NCBI GenBank assembly: GCA_009363875.1
Contig: CM018688.1
Coordinates: forward strand, 62,349,001 to 62,413,000
DNA from: Mikania micrantha
Taxonomy: Eukaryota > Streptophyta > Magnoliopsida > Asterales > Asteraceae
Direction: 5' to 3'
Length of the DNA stretch: 64,000 bases
The translations under genes were made by a program, and so were the position numbers. The notes beneath the pieces were generated by a model that saw nothing but the letters and a program-made list of their open reading frames with translations, ran no database searches and was not told the origin of the DNA. Each line of letters starts with the position of its first letter. The stretch's first letter is position 1. This document shows, one piece after another, positions 44,385 to 57,237 of this stretch.

Positions 44385-45262
44385 ATGGCAGAAAAATTTA
44401 CACTAGACCCTCACAACACTGGTTCTGCTACTAAACCTCCAATATTGGTGAGGCACCAGTGTAACATATGGCAGAGAAGAATGTTGCATTTTCTGTCTAA
44501 TAATCACACTGGATGTTGGAAGTCTGTGATGTTCGGACCACACAAACCCATGGTATTGGACAAAGAGACTGGTGAAGAGATTCCCAAGGATCCTCAGAAC
44601 TACACTGAGGAAGATTTCCGGAAACTAGAGCTTGATGCCAAGGCTCATGCTCAACTAGCCATGGCTCTACCAAATGAGATCTACTCTGGTGACCTTCATC
44701 ATGAGTAGGCTAAAGCTTTGTGGGATGACCTCAAAGATCAGTTCGAGGAACTGACGATGTTGTTGCCAATACTAGGGAGATACTGGCTCAACAATATGAA
44801 ACCTTCACCCAACTAAATAATGAGTCTCTAACTCAGCAATTTGAAAGGTTCACTTCTCTCTTAAGTGAACTGAAACTTGCTGGTCAAGAGTACCCACCCA
44901 TCTCTGTTCTCAACTGCTTCCTAAGATCTCTCCCAGATAAATGGGAAACATACTCTATTGTTATGAGATCTTCGCCAGACTTTGGCAATCTTTCACTTAC
45001 CCATATCCATGGCAAGCTGCTCACTTTTGAGCAAGAGATTGACAAGAAAAGAAAATTAATCAAGTCTGGAAAATCAACTGAAGAGTATGTTCAAGGGAAC
45101 ACGGCTCTTCTTAGTCGTAACTCTGAAAATACTGATCAAGGTTATGATGAACAATTGATATAACCTCTGGCATCACTTTTTCTTCTTCTTATGATGACCA
45201 CTCTTTCATCCCTGACCAACTGTGTTTAATCATGGATAATCTCCATCAAATTCCAAGTGATG
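44385..45262 (+). pseudogene. gag of Copia-like element, 5' part
   Basis: Starts MAEKFTLDPHNTGSATKPP with WQRRMLHFLSNNHTGCWKSV and YTEEDFRKLELDAKAHAQLA, typical of UBN2/DUF4219 gag. A TAG at 44706-44708 and a frameshift near 44755 break it. The remaining frame has QQFERFTSLLSELKLAGQEY, LRSLPDKWETYSIVM and FEQEIDKKRKL. It runs into the E2 insertion and continues on the other side with the zinc knuckle at about 57376. Confidence 0.85.
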
Positions 45263-45267
45263 ACTTA

Positions 45268-48170
45268 TGTCACACCCCCAATTTTCAACTAACGGAATCA
45301 TACCGTTTGGGAGCATGACAAACCAGGATCTCAGATCATTAGACATAGCGAAGACCTCTATATGAATTTCAAAACATACTTTGGTCTTTAAAACATAAAT
45401 CAGAGTTTACAAAAGTTGCGGAAGCGTTTAAAAACCATAAACAGCTGTAAAGTACACATTACAAAACAAAATACTCAAATGTTCAAATTGAAATATTCAA
45501 AATGTTTATAATGCATGAGACTCTATCTCCTAGTCCATGCCAGCTTTAACGCGCGCCTTAGCGTCCTGAGAAAACATGTAAATCAAGTCAACACAAAGGT
45601 TGGTGCATAACACAGGTTTTAAATAATCACAATGTTCAAAACAGCAGTTTGAATAACAAGTTGTAGATAACATAATCACACATGCACAGTCATGATAGCT
45701 AGTCATATAAACTATTTACATAAGTGGTCGACACCGAAGCTGACTGATTGCCATGCTATAGCATGTTTTCGCCTCGCCACTATTGTCTATCACAACAATA
45801 GTAAAATTGTGTTTGGTCAGTCAAACACCTGCGTAAATCCCATCTACCAGGTGAGGTTTGTCAAACCTAATAGATCTATTTCCAACTACCACGCTTTGCA
45901 TTACAGCAAACTAAACGGTTCGAGGTGTGTAAGGACTTTCAAGTTGATATGTTTTCACATAATGTAAACAGCTAACTCATGCAAGTGATATGTATCTAAA
46001 AACAGTTTGTTGCACATGTTTTCTCCCCCAAAACAGTTTAAAATAAGAAAGGGGTCGTGTACGCACCTTTGGTTTTAGCAGAATGATCACACACTAAAAG
46101 CTCGTGTAAGAAATCCTCCTACGAAGAATCTGTGGTTTAACAATAACCTAAAGTTATTCGAGATGTCGTTTTGTGCTTGAAATCACATACGTGTCAACAC
46201 ACGTATGCTAAAGTGTTAGAAATGTGCGTACAAAAGTACGCGTGCCTTTGAAATCGTTTAAATAAAATCATATTTGATTTTATTTAAATAATCGTAATTA
46301 TACGCGATTTCATTTTCGGATTAAAATATGAATTTTATTATCCTAATACGTTCGTATTCCCGTTACGGTTCCAACGCAACTTGAACGAGTCAAAACGGAG
46401 CTAGAACGAATAAGATATGGCAAAAATATTAAAATAATATTAAAATCCAAAAATGGTTGGGGCCGGGTTTGAACCCGCGACCCCTGGAACTGAAACCACA
46501 CACCCAACCAACTCCTCTACAATTCCTTTTGTATTAAACTTCTGATTCAACTATTTTTAATCACAATCGATCGGGTTCCCCCCTTTGTTATTCCCTAGCC
46601 GAAACCAAGGTTCCAAATCAAACCCCAATTCGAATCCGATTAATCCCAAACCCAAAGGGCTTTTATTCCAAACATCCGAACGAGTTCATGAATGGATTTA
46701 ATTTGATTATCAGTCAACAAATCGACAGAAACATTACCCCCAAGAGATTCGAACATTACTATCAATTCTTGATTCGAATTGGTTAAATTCCCTTATCTTA
46801 ATCTATAAATTCATGGGGGATTTATTAAAAAGAGAATTTCGAACCCTTCTGTGCTAGTTAATCAGAATATCGCGATCATTAAGATAGAAAACCCCCATTT
46901 GTTTTAACCGAAAAAAACTCTAACATTCGGAATCCATGAATTCGTTGAAATTTTATGAAATTGATAACAGGATTTTGATAAACAGAGGATTCCGAAGCTA
47001 TCTGTATAGATTGATTTGAGGTTTCAAGTCGTTTGAACCGAGACCCCCAAATCATTTTAGTTCAAGAACCCTAGAACTCTAACTCCTGCAATTCGATCTG
47101 ATTTCATGAAATTCTCATATGGATTTTATAAATCGGAGGCTTATGAAACTACTCATGCGTAATAATTTGATTCTTGAACACTTCTAAATAGAAATCCCCA
47201 AAACCGTTTACTACAAGAACCCTAGAACTCGAAATGCCATAATTCGATGTAATTAGCCGAAATTGATTTAGGATTAACATTAGTCGGCTCTTTTAGATGG
47301 TGTAGGTGTCGAGAATTACCTGAATTTACTTCGAATTGATGTTAATCGACTATTGGGTGTTCTTCGGCCAAGCCCTTGAATCAACCCTTCTCCCCGTGGC
47401 TTCTAAGATCGAATTGGCTGTTGAAGAAGTTTCTAAGAATGCCGATTGATGCTCTGAGTTCCTCAATTTGTAATGTCCTTGTCGAATTATGGGAGTTCCA
47501 ATTATATGTCGACGGTTTCGACTTTTGGATCTTAATTCCATTAAATTCGAATGTTACTTGACTAATCATCTGCTCTAATCGGTTACTTATCATCAAAGTA
47601 GGTTAAATGGACATTGAATTCGATCATTAACCATCATTTGATGTTAATTTCGAGTCTAATTATCATATGGCCGAAGTTTTGACTTTCACAAGTCAAAACT
47701 CATTATATTTCCTACTTCTAAGTTTGATTCCATAAAATTGAATGTCTTAGGATTAATTTCTACACTCCCAAACCCTCTAGTTTGGTCTTATGAGATTTCA
47801 TTTCTTTCCTGATAATTTTCGGTTAACAGAGTTAACTTGAAATTGCCGAATTGTCACTAATTTGGCCAATTGAAACATTTTTTTGGGCTAGATTAACTTA
47901 ATTGGGCCTAATAATCCTAATTGGGCCTACTTTTATTTACTTGGGCTTTACAAAATACAATTAGGCCTACCTTAGGCCTTGTATTTGCAATTGGGCCTCT
48001 CTTGGGCCTTGAATTAGTAGTTGGGCCTACCTAGATCTCATTGGGCCTTACTGGGCCTTCCTGGGCCTTCCTTGGCCTTGTTGGACCTTCATTGGCCTTA
48101 TTGGGCCTTCATTGGCCTTATTGGGCCTACAAGGGTTAACGAGGTTAACTCGAAAAGTCGGATTGTCACA
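45268..48170 (-). repeat. E2 3' LTR
   Basis: 2903 bp. The plus-strand left part (to about 46400) is close to the E1 LTR; the rest, which is U3 in element sense, is strongly diverged though built alike. It holds a TGGGCY array of 12 motifs at 47884-48130 and an A/B-box-like pair at 46468-46514. Confidence 0.95.
47884..48130 (-). promoter_or_regulatory. TGGGCY (site II-like) array in E2 U3
   Basis: Twelve TGGGCC/TGGGCT motifs, 40-290 bp inside the LTR; the matching array in the 5' LTR is at 56946-57190. It has more copies than E1 (nine), so the array changes in copy number between subfamilies. Confidence 0.5.
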
Positions 48171-48207
48171 TCATCCCCTTGTTGAAGGAATTTTCGTCCC
48201 GAAAATT
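48171..48207 (-). promoter_or_regulatory. E2 polypurine tract and hairpin, LTR-adjacent
   Basis: AAGGGGATGA in element sense next to the LTR, with the 8-bp stem AATTTTCG/CGAAAATT at 48189-48207, as in E1. Confidence 0.7.
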
Positions 48208-48654
48208 AGTAAGTGTTATGAGTAGTTAGGAAACTACTTACGAGTTTAAATCTTACGTGTTAGTGTGATTTGATCATTCTGTGTGCTTGTGTGTACTCAC
48301 ACACAAAGTCTAATGCTTGCAACATCACAACTCAAATGTGATCGTTCAATGTGACTGTTTGCGTGTACACTAGTTAGTTCACCTAACTGTGACTGTTTGT
48401 GTTTAATCATACTGTGTTGTTTAACCTCACACATAGTGAGTGTCTATAACTGTTTGTACTATGCAACCCCGCACATAGCAAAGTGTATGTAACTAATCGT
48501 GTATGTACTACCATAGCATGTAACATATGAAATGTAGCACATAAAATATATAGAATGTAATGTAGCACAAATGTTTGTAACAAAATCAATTGAATAAATA
48601 AAATGTTTATGCTTACAGTTTGAAATTTGCATTGTTGATGTGTGAAAGCATCAC

Positions 48655-48692
48655 GTCATCCCCTTGTTGAAGGAAATTTCGTCCCGAAATTT
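48655..48692 (-). promoter_or_regulatory. E2 second polypurine tract and hairpin
   Basis: Copy at the pol stop, with stem AAATTTCG/CGAAATTT at 48674-48692, as in E1. Confidence 0.65.
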
Positions 48693-49066
48693 AACGTGCG
48701 CTCTCAGTGTTAGCAGAAGCTGTTTTGAATAAATGAGGATATTTCTTCATCATTTGATCTTCTCGTTCCCATGTGAATTCAGGACCACGTCTTGAATTCC
48801 ATCGAACTTTGACTATCGGAATCTTGCTTTGCTTCAGTTGTTTGACCTCTCGGTCCATGATTTCTGCCGGTTCTTCAATGAATCGCAACTGTTCATCTAC
48901 TTGTATTTCTTCCAACGGTACAATCAATGTCTCATCAGATAGACATTTCTTTAAGTTTGACACATGAAAAACATCATGAACTCCACTGAGTTCATCCGGT
49001 AATTTAAGTTGATACGCAACCGGACCAATCCTTTTCAGAATCTCAAAAGGTCCTACGTAACGTGGA
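48691..49066 (-). pseudogene. E2 integrase C-terminus and chromodomain-like end
   Basis: Continuation of integrase after the 2-bp deletion near 49076. It contains the GPY/F-type module and the chromodomain-like tail (EIMDREVKQLKQSKIPIVKV, RGPEFTWEREDQMMKKYP) as in E1. Not translatable in frame with the upstream part. Confidence 0.88.
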
Positions 49067-51730
49067 CTAAGCTTTCCGCTTGCCGAATCGTATCACACCT
49101 TTCCAAGGTGATACTTTTAGAAGAACTCGATCTCCTACTTGAAATTTCAACGGCTTACGACGTTTGTCTGCATAACTCTTCTGTCGATCCCGAGCCGCTG
49201 CCATACGGTTCCGGATTTGAACTATTTTCTCTGTCGTCTCGTGCACCAGTTCAGGACCTGTTATCTGACTGTCACCAATTTCAGCCCAGCAAACTGGTGA
49301 ACGACATTTGCGACCATACAAAGCTTCAAACGGTGCTGCTTGAATGCTTGTATGATAACTGTTGTTGTAAGAGAATTCCACCAACGGTAAATGATTCTCC
49401 CAACTATCACCAAAATCAATTACACAAGCTCGTAACATATCCTCGAGCGTTTGAATCGTTCGTTCACTTTGACCGTCGGTCTGTGGATGATAAACGGTAC
49501 TCATATCCAAGCGAGTCCCCAATGATTTATGAAGTGATTTCCAAAAGTTGGAAGTAAATCGGGCATCCCGATCTGATATGATAGAGATTGGCACGCCATG
49601 TCGTGCTACTACTTCCTTGATGTAAATGCGAGTCAGTTTCTCCATTTTATCAGTTTCCTTGATTGCTAAGAAGTGTGCAGATTTCGTTAATCGATCGACA
49701 ATTACCCATATCGTATCACAACCACTCGGTGTACGAGGTAACTTAGTAATGAAATCCATCGAAATCTGTTCCCATTTCCACATCGGTATCTCTGGTTGTT
49801 GCAGTAAACCAGATGGCTTCTGATATTCAACTTTGACTTTCGAACAAGTCAAACGTTTGCTAACGTACTTAGCAATATCAGCTTTCATGTGAGGCCACCA
49901 ATACAATGCCTTCAAGTCATGATACATCTTGTCTGATCCCGGATGGACTGAATATCTAGACTTGTGTGCTTCGTCCATCACGAGTTCCCTTAAACCTCCA
50001 TACAAAGGTATCCACATTCGGTTAATGAAATAACGAATTCCATCAGAATTCGCATCCAACTGTTCTTCCATTCCTCGTAAAGATTCCTGTATCAAATTTT
50101 CCTTTTTCAAGGCCTCGATCTGAGCACTGCGCACCTTGTCAGGTAAGTCAGTGTGTATTGTCATCATAAGTGCACGAACCCGTCTTGTTGAAGTATCCTT
50201 TCTGCTTAAAGCATCAGCTACCACATTAGCCTTTCCCGGGTGATACTTAATCGCACACTCATAATCGTTCAACAACTCAACCCATCGTCGTTGCCTCATA
50301 TTAAGCTCCTTCTGATCAAAGATATGTTGCAAACTCTTATGATCAGTATAAATAGTACACTTAGTTCCATACAAGTAATGCCTCCAAATCTTCAAAGCAA
50401 AAACCACTGCCCCTAACTCCAAGTCATGAGTAGTGTAATTCTTTTCGTGTGTTCGTAGTTGTCTGGAAGCATAAGCGATCACTTTATCACGCTGCATCAA
50501 CACACATCCCAACCCCTGTGCAGATGCATCACAATACACCACAAAATCTTCCGTCCCTTCCGGTAAGGACAGAATCGGTACGCTGCAAAGTTTCTGTTTC
50601 AATAACTGGAATGCAGCTTCCTGTTTATCCGTCCAGTTATACTTTGTTCCCTTATGCGTAAGAGCTGTAAGTGGTTGAGCGATCTTTGAGAAACCCTCAA
50701 TGAATCGTCGATAATAACCCGCCAAACCAAGGAATTGTCGTACCTCGGTAGGGGTCTTTGGTGCTTCCCAATTCTTAATCGCTTCAATCTTCGCTGGATC
50801 AACATGTATACCCTTTTCATTAACTATATGACCCAGAAATTGTACTTCTCGCATCCAGAAATCACATTTCGAGAACTTAGCGTACAATTGTTCTTGTTTC
50901 AACAGTTCTAGCAGTAATCGAAGATGTTCAGCGTGTTCCTCCTCAGATTTTGAATAGATGAGAATGTCATCGATGAAAACTATGACAAACTTATCAAGAT
51001 AAGGTTTACAAACACGATTCATGAGATCCATGAATACAGCTGGAGCGTTTGTCAACCCAAATGGCATGACCAAGAACTCATAATGGCCATATCGTGTCCT
51101 GAATGCTGTCTTCGGAATATCCTCCTCCTGAACTCTTAGTTGATGATAACCCGACCTGAGATCAATCTTCGAGTAGTAACTCGAACCTTGCAACTGATCG
51201 AACAGATCGTCAATCCTGGGTAACGGATACCGGTTCTTGATAGTAACCTTATTCAATTCCCGATAATCGATACACATACGAAAATTCCCGTCCTTCTTCT
51301 CTACAAACAATACTGGAGCTCCCCATGGTGAAAAACTAGGTCGTATGAAACCCTTATCCAACAACTCTTGCAATTGTGTGGATAACTCTTGCATCTCTGA
51401 CGGTGCAAGTCGATAAGGAGCCCTAGCTATCGGTGCTGCATCTGGTGTAAGGTCGATTCGGAATTCCACCTGTCTGATAGGCGGTAATCCTGGCAAGTCT
51501 TCTGGAAATACCTCCGGAAACTCACAAACTACAGGTATATCTTCAAGCTTCTTCTCAGCTACCGGCTTTTCAGTTATAAGTGCTATAACTGCCGTATGAC
51601 CTTTCCGCAGACATTTGTGTGCTTTCATACAAGATATGAGACGCAGTGGCGTACTGCTCTTCTCGCCTTGTACATATAATGTCTCTCCCTGCGGAAGAGG
51701 TATGCGAACAATCTTTTCATGGCATACGAT
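49067..51730 (-). pseudogene. E2 protease end, RT, RNase H, integrase
   Basis: A long frame (853 codons from an internal Met at 51628) with RT FIDDILIYS, RNase H YCDASAQGLGCVLM and integrase MDFITKLP, SDRDARF and QSERTIQ. The integrase zinc domain has YVSKRLTC where E1 has YVSKCLTC, so one Cys of the HHCC site is Arg. RT shows VEKKDGNF where E1 has VKKKDGTF. The upstream frame ends at a nonsense codon (51731-51733), and a 2-bp deletion ends this frame after FGKR. Confidence 0.92.
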
Positions 51731-52669
51731 TTAAGCCTGGTTCTTGGACAACCAGTCCATGCCAATGACTACATCAAAACTGCCTAAGGCAATAGGCATC
51801 AGATCAATCTCTAATGTTTGACCCATCAAATCAAGGATACATCCCTTATAAATGTCTTCTACTACAATTAACTTACCATCAGCTAATTCCACAGTGTAGG
51901 GACTATCTAAGGCAGTGGGACTAACATTTAGCAACTTAGCAAGTGAACTAGATACAAAACTTCGGTCGGCACCAGTGTCAAATAACATAGAGGCATAGTG
52001 ATTATTTAAGAGGAACGTACCCGTAACAATGTTGGGATCCTCCCGCGCTTGACGTCCTCCAATCACAAACGCCCTGCCTCTAGCACCGTTGTTGTTGTTG
52101 TTGTTGTTGGTGCCATTGCCATTACCGTTGCCATTTCCATTTCCATTGCCATTATTGTCCCCGCCTTTCTTGAGTTGTGGGCAATCTTTCTTAAAATGCC
52201 CCATTTTGCCACACTCAAAACAACCCTTCTGAGAGTTGTTCTGGTTATTGTTCTGGTTGTTGTTGTTTTGTAACTCCCCGCGACAGTCCTTAGCCGCATG
52301 CCCAATCTTGCCACACCTCTGGCACTTAGCTCTTTCACATTGATTACCTGCATGATGGTAACCACACTTGTTGCACTTGGGGTGTTTCCCAATATAACCT
52401 CCCGACGATGATGATTGCTGACCATTGCTTGAACCATGATAAGACTTGTTTGAGTCTTGTTTCCGGTTTTGCTGATATGATTGTTGGTTGTTACCCTTGA
52501 AGTTGTTACTCTCCCACTTTCTCTTATGGTCTCCCACCTTGGTAGCAGATGTTCGTTTGGGCAGAGTCCCCTGCAACACTGCCTGATCAGTAAGCTGATG
52601 CGCTAGACGGACAGCTTGTTGGATGGTGGTGGGATTTGCTGAAGTCACCAACCCCTGAATCTGAGGCAC
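51731..52669 (-). pseudogene. E2 gag C-terminus and protease
   Basis: Frame with CCHC knuckles CQRCGKIGHAAKDC and CFECGKMGHFKKDC, a poly-Asn stretch one codon shorter than in E1, and protease LFDTGADRSFVS. It ends at a TAA after WLSKNQA where E1 has a Glu codon. Upstream it is out of frame with the gag N-terminus because of a 1-bp deletion near 52699. Confidence 0.9.
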
Positions 52670-53241
52670 TAGTCCTCCAATGTACCTTTCAATCCACTTA
52701 TGGCTGGAGTAGCCATGTGTGGTAGCAGTCTGGCCAACTCGTGTGACCTGGTTGTGTACTCTTCAATGTTTGACCCCTCCATCTTGAGGTGCCAATATTC
52801 TTCTTCCAACTTCTGCATTTCACTGCGAGGACAGTACTCCTCTCGCAGTAAAGTTTTGAAGTCATCCCATGTTAAGGCATTAGCCTCTCCCAATCCCAGA
52901 GTCTGAACATTCGAGTTCCACCAAGTTAGTGCTGGACCCTCCAATGTTCCCGTAGCAAATTTCACCTTGCTTTCGTTAGGGCAGTTGCACATTTCGAATA
53001 CAGACTCAGCCTTTTCAATCCACCGAAGGAGTCCAATGGCCCCCTCCGACCCTTTGAAATTGTGAGGTTTGCAGTCCAAGAACATCTTGAACGTGCAGAC
53101 TTGTGGGTTAATCAATCCCCCAGCTGGACCCTGTGGCCCTGTGTTGTGAGTCTGAGCATACTGTGCGATTGCCTCTGCAACTCTGTTGTTAATTAGCTCA
53201 TTGAGCTCAGCAACAGTCATATGTACGTTTCCCTCAGCCAT
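52670..53241 (-). pseudogene. E2 gag N-terminal part
   Basis: From MAEGNVHMTV at 53241 through the gag domain (ALTWWNSNVQTL, LTWDDFKTLLREEYCPRSEM). It retains the HLKME residues after EEEYW that E1 lacks. A missing base in CACTTATGGCTGG (E1 has CACTTACTGGCTGG) shifts the frame after ATPA. Confidence 0.92.
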
Positions 53242-53491
53242 TAGTTTCCTATTTACAAGAAGTGTTAGCACGAAGTCAAAATCTAATGTGACATGTGTAA
53301 GTAAAACAACAAACACAACATGTAATATAAATCAACACAGTTGTTGGAAATAAATGATAACTCTTCAATAGACAGAAACTTTCTTTGAGTACAATACTTT
53401 TGAAATGAAATACAAGTTTTCAAACTACTAATGTAGGAACACAACCCGTTCCTAATAAGTTTAAACAAAACAAGAAAGAAAAGAAAAACAA

Positions 53492-54143
53492 TCAATCGTC
53501 CTCAACAGTGGATTCAGGATCGGACTCAACAACTGGTGCTGGTTCCTCCTCCTCATCCTCATCCTGTTCCTCATTCTCAGAGGCCACTAAATCCTCCAAG
53601 GCTTCAACCCTGCCCGCTAAAATCTCCTCTCGGTTCTCTGACTCTTCTAGACGACCAATCAAATTGATCATCTCATCCCGCATATCATGAACCAAATGGG
53701 CAAGATTATCCTGCCTCTCAATAGCATCCCATAACTCCTGAGATCTCTGTGCTATCTTGTCTTCTGCTTCCTCCAAATCCTCACGCAATTTGGCGATCTC
53801 CTCGGCGTCCGTCCTTTGCCTCTTAGGCTCAGGAGCATCTAGTACTGGTGGTGAATGTGTAGAAGGTCCCTCAGCAGGGATCTGCTGAGTGCCCTCCTCA
53901 GACTCCTCTTCCGGATCCTCATCCGGGTCCTTCGTATGGATCCTCCTCTGGATCCTCGTCTGGATCCTCGTCCGAATCCTCCTCCGGGTCCTCGTCCGGA
54001 TCCTCCTCCGGATCTGAGTCATCCTGCTCATATGGTGGAGGTGATGGAATAGGTGGTGGTGGTGATGACGGTGGTGCCGGAACTATCGGCTCCTCGTCCT
54101 CGGAATCATCAATAATAATATAAGGTACCGATGATGATGCCAT
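53492..54143 (-). pseudogene. E2 acidic coiled-coil ORF upstream of gag, frameshifted
   Basis: Same start (MASSSVPYIIIDDSEDEEP) and same coiled-coil and acidic tail as the E1 ORF at 25106-25756. A frameshift in the acidic minisatellite near 53930 splits it. Outside the repeat the two copies are nearly identical (PKRQR for PKRRR, NLAHLV for NLVHLV). Confidence 0.8.
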
Positions 54144-54309
54144 GCCTGTTACATAATACCATATGTAAGTACAGTGCCATGGAATATGTAAACAAGTCAA
54201 TTACATAATGTCATATGTAATTTCTAAGCAATATGTATAAGCAGGTGTGTCTAATGTCTAACAGTCATAGTCTAAGTTTACAAATGCAAACCTAGTTCGC
54301 TATAACCAA

Positions 54310-54323
54310 TGGCTCTCATACCA
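54310..54323 (-). promoter_or_regulatory. E2 primer-binding site, initiator Met tRNA
   Basis: In element sense TGGTATGAGAGCCA, one mismatch to the usual TGGTATCAGAGCCA, three bases after the 5' LTR. The mismatch is at the same position as in E1 but with a different base. Confidence 0.85.
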
Positions 54324-54326
54324 ATC

Positions 54327-57232
54327 TGTCACACCCCCAATTTTCAACTAACGGAATCATACCGTTTGGGAGCATGACAAACCAGGATCTCAGATCATTA
54401 GACATAGCGAAGACCTCTATATGAATTTCAAAACATACTTTGGTCTTTAAAACATAAATCAGAGTTTACAAAAGTTGCGGAAGCGTTTAAAAACCATAAA
54501 CAGCTGTAAAGTACACATTACAAAACAAAATACTCAAATGTTCAAATTGAAATATTCAAAATGTTTATAATGCATGAGACTCTATCTCCTAGTCCATGCC
54601 AGCTTTAACGCGCGCCTTAGCGTCCTGAGAAAACATGTAAATCAAGTCAACACAAAGGTTGGTGCATAACACAGGTTTTAAATAATCACAATGTTCAAAA
54701 CAGCAGTTTGAATAACAAGTTGTAGATAACATAATCACACATGCACAGTCATGATAGCTAGTCATATAAACTATTTACATAAGTGGTCGACACCAAAGCT
54801 GACTGATTGCCATGCTATAGCATGTTTTCGCCTCGCCACTATTGTCTATCACAACAATAGTAAAATTGTGTTTGGTCAGTCAAACACCTGCGTAAATCCC
54901 ATCTACCAGGTGAGGTTTGTCAAACCTAATAGATCTATTTCCAACTACCACGCTTTGCATTACAGCAAACTAAACGGTTCGAGGTGTGTAAGGACTTTCA
55001 AGTTGATATGTTTTCACATAATGTAAACAGCTAACTCATGCAAGTGATATGTATCTAAAAACAGTTTGTTGCACATGTTTTCTCCCCCAAAACAGTTTAA
55101 AATAAGAAAGGGGTCGTGTACGCACCTTTGGTTTTAGCAGAATGATCACACACTAAAAGCTCGTGTAAGAAATCCTCCTACGAAGAATCTGTGGTTTAAC
55201 AATAACCTAAAGTTATTCGAGATGTCGTTTTGTGCTTGAAATCACATACGTGTCAACACACGTATGCTAAAGTGTTAGAAATGTGCGTACAAAAGTACGC
55301 GTGCCTTTGAAATCGTTTAAATAAAATCATATTTGATTTTATTTAAATAATCGTAATTATACGCGATTTCATTTTCGGATTAAAATATGAATTTTATTAT
55401 CCTAATACGTTCGTATTCCCGTTACGGTTCCAACGCAACTTGAACGAGTCAAAACGGAGCTAGAACGAATAAGATATGGCAAAAATATTAAAATAATATT
55501 AAAATCCAAAAATGGTTGGGGCCGGGTTTGAACCCGCGACCCCTGGAACTGAAACCACACACCCAACCAACTCCTCTACAATTCCTTTTGTATTAAACTT
55601 CTGATTCAACTATTTTTAATCACAATCGATCGGGTTCCCCCCCCCTTTGTTATTCCCTAGCCGAAACCAAGGTTCCAAATCAAACCCCAATTCGAATCCG
55701 ATTAATCCCAAACCCAAAGGGCTTTTATTCCAAACATCCGAACGAGTTCATGAATGGATTTAATTTGATTATCAGTCAACAAATCGACAGAAACATTACC
55801 CCCAAGAGATTCGAACATTACTATCAATTCTTGATTCGAATTGGTTAAATTCCCTTATCTTAATCTATAAATTCATGGGGGATTTATTAAAAAGAGAATT
55901 TCGAACCCTTCTGTGCTAGTTAATCAGAATATCGCGATCATTAAGATAGAAAACCCCCATTTGTTTTAACCGAAAAAAACTCTAACATTCGGAATCCATG
56001 AATTCGTTGAAATTTTATGAAATTGATAACAGGATTTTGATAAACAGAGGATTCCGAAGCTATCTGTATAGATTGATTTGAGGTTTCAAGTCGTTTGAAC
56101 CGAGACCCCCAAATCATTTTAGTTCAAGAACCCTAGAACTCTAACTCCTGCAATTCGATCTGATTTCATGAAATTCTCATATGGATTTTATAAATCGGAG
56201 GCTTATGAAACTACTCATGCGTAATAATTTGATTCTTGAACACTTCTAAATAGAAATCCCCAAAACCGTTTACTACAAGAACCCTAGAACTCGAAATGCC
56301 ATAATTCGATGTAATTAGCCGAAATTGATTTAGGATTAACATTAGTCGGCTCTTTTAGATGGTGTAGGTGTCGAGAATTACCTGAATTTACTTCGAATTG
56401 ATGTTAATCGACTATTGGGTGTTCTTCGGCCAAGCCCTTGAATCAACCCTTCTCCCCGTGGCTTCTAAGATCGAATTGGCTGTTGAAGAAGTTTCTAAGA
56501 ATGCCGATTGATGCTCTGAGTTCCTCAATTTGTAATGTCCTTGTCGAATTATGGGAGTTCCAATTATATGTCGACGGTTTCGACTTTTGGATCTTAATTC
56601 CATTAAATTCGAATGTTACTTGACTAATCATCTGCTCTAATCGGTTACTTATCATCAAAGTAGGTTAAATGGACATTGAATTCGATCATTAACCATCATT
56701 TGATGTTAATTTCGAGTCTAATTATCATATGGCCGAAGTTTTGACTTTCACAAGTCAAAACTCATTATATTTCCTACTTCTAAGTTTGATTCCATAAAAT
56801 TGAATGTCTTAGGATTAATTTCTACACTCCCAAACCCTCTAGTTTGGTCTTATGAGATTTCATTTCTTTCCTGATAATTTTCGGTTAACAGAGTTAACTT
56901 GAAATTGCCGAATTGTCACTAATTTGGCCAATTGAAACATTTTTTTGGGCTAGATTAACTTAATTGGGCCTAATAATCCTAATTGGGCCTACTTTTATTT
57001 ACTTGGGCTTTACAAAATACAATTAGGCCTACCTTAGGCCTTGTATTTGCAATTGGGCCTCTCTTGGGCCTTGAATTAGTAGTTGGGCCTACCTAGATCT
57101 CATTGGGCCTTACTGGGCCTTCCTGGGCCTTCCTTGGCCTTGTTGGACCTTCATTGGCCTTATTGGGCCTTCATTGGCCTTATTGGGCCTACAAGGGTTA
57201 ACGAGGTTAACTCGAAAAGTCGGATTGTCACA
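54327..57232 (-). repeat. E2 5' LTR
   Basis: 2906 bp, almost identical to 45268-48170. Differences seen: CACCAAAGC versus CACCGAAGC, and three extra C's near 55640. Confidence 0.95.
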
Positions 57233-57237
57233 ACTTA

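Larger units (their letters stand above)
45268..57232 (-). mobile_element. Full-length Gypsy chromovirus, E2
   Basis: Complete 12.0-kb element in the gag gene of the Copia-like element, target duplication ACTTA at 45263-45267 and 57233-57237. LTRs are 2903 and 2906 bp with one substitution (near 45738/54797) and one C-run difference (6 versus 9 C) seen by eye. Same gene order as E1, with nearly identical proteins, but with a 1-bp deletion in gag, a nonsense codon after protease, a 2-bp deletion in integrase and a frameshift in the acidic ORF. By its LTRs it is the youngest insertion in the window. Confidence 0.95.

Noticed and set aside
16974..57232. E1 and E2 as parts of one large element
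   Set aside because: Each has its own pair of near-identical LTRs and its own target duplication, and their U3 regions differ strongly.
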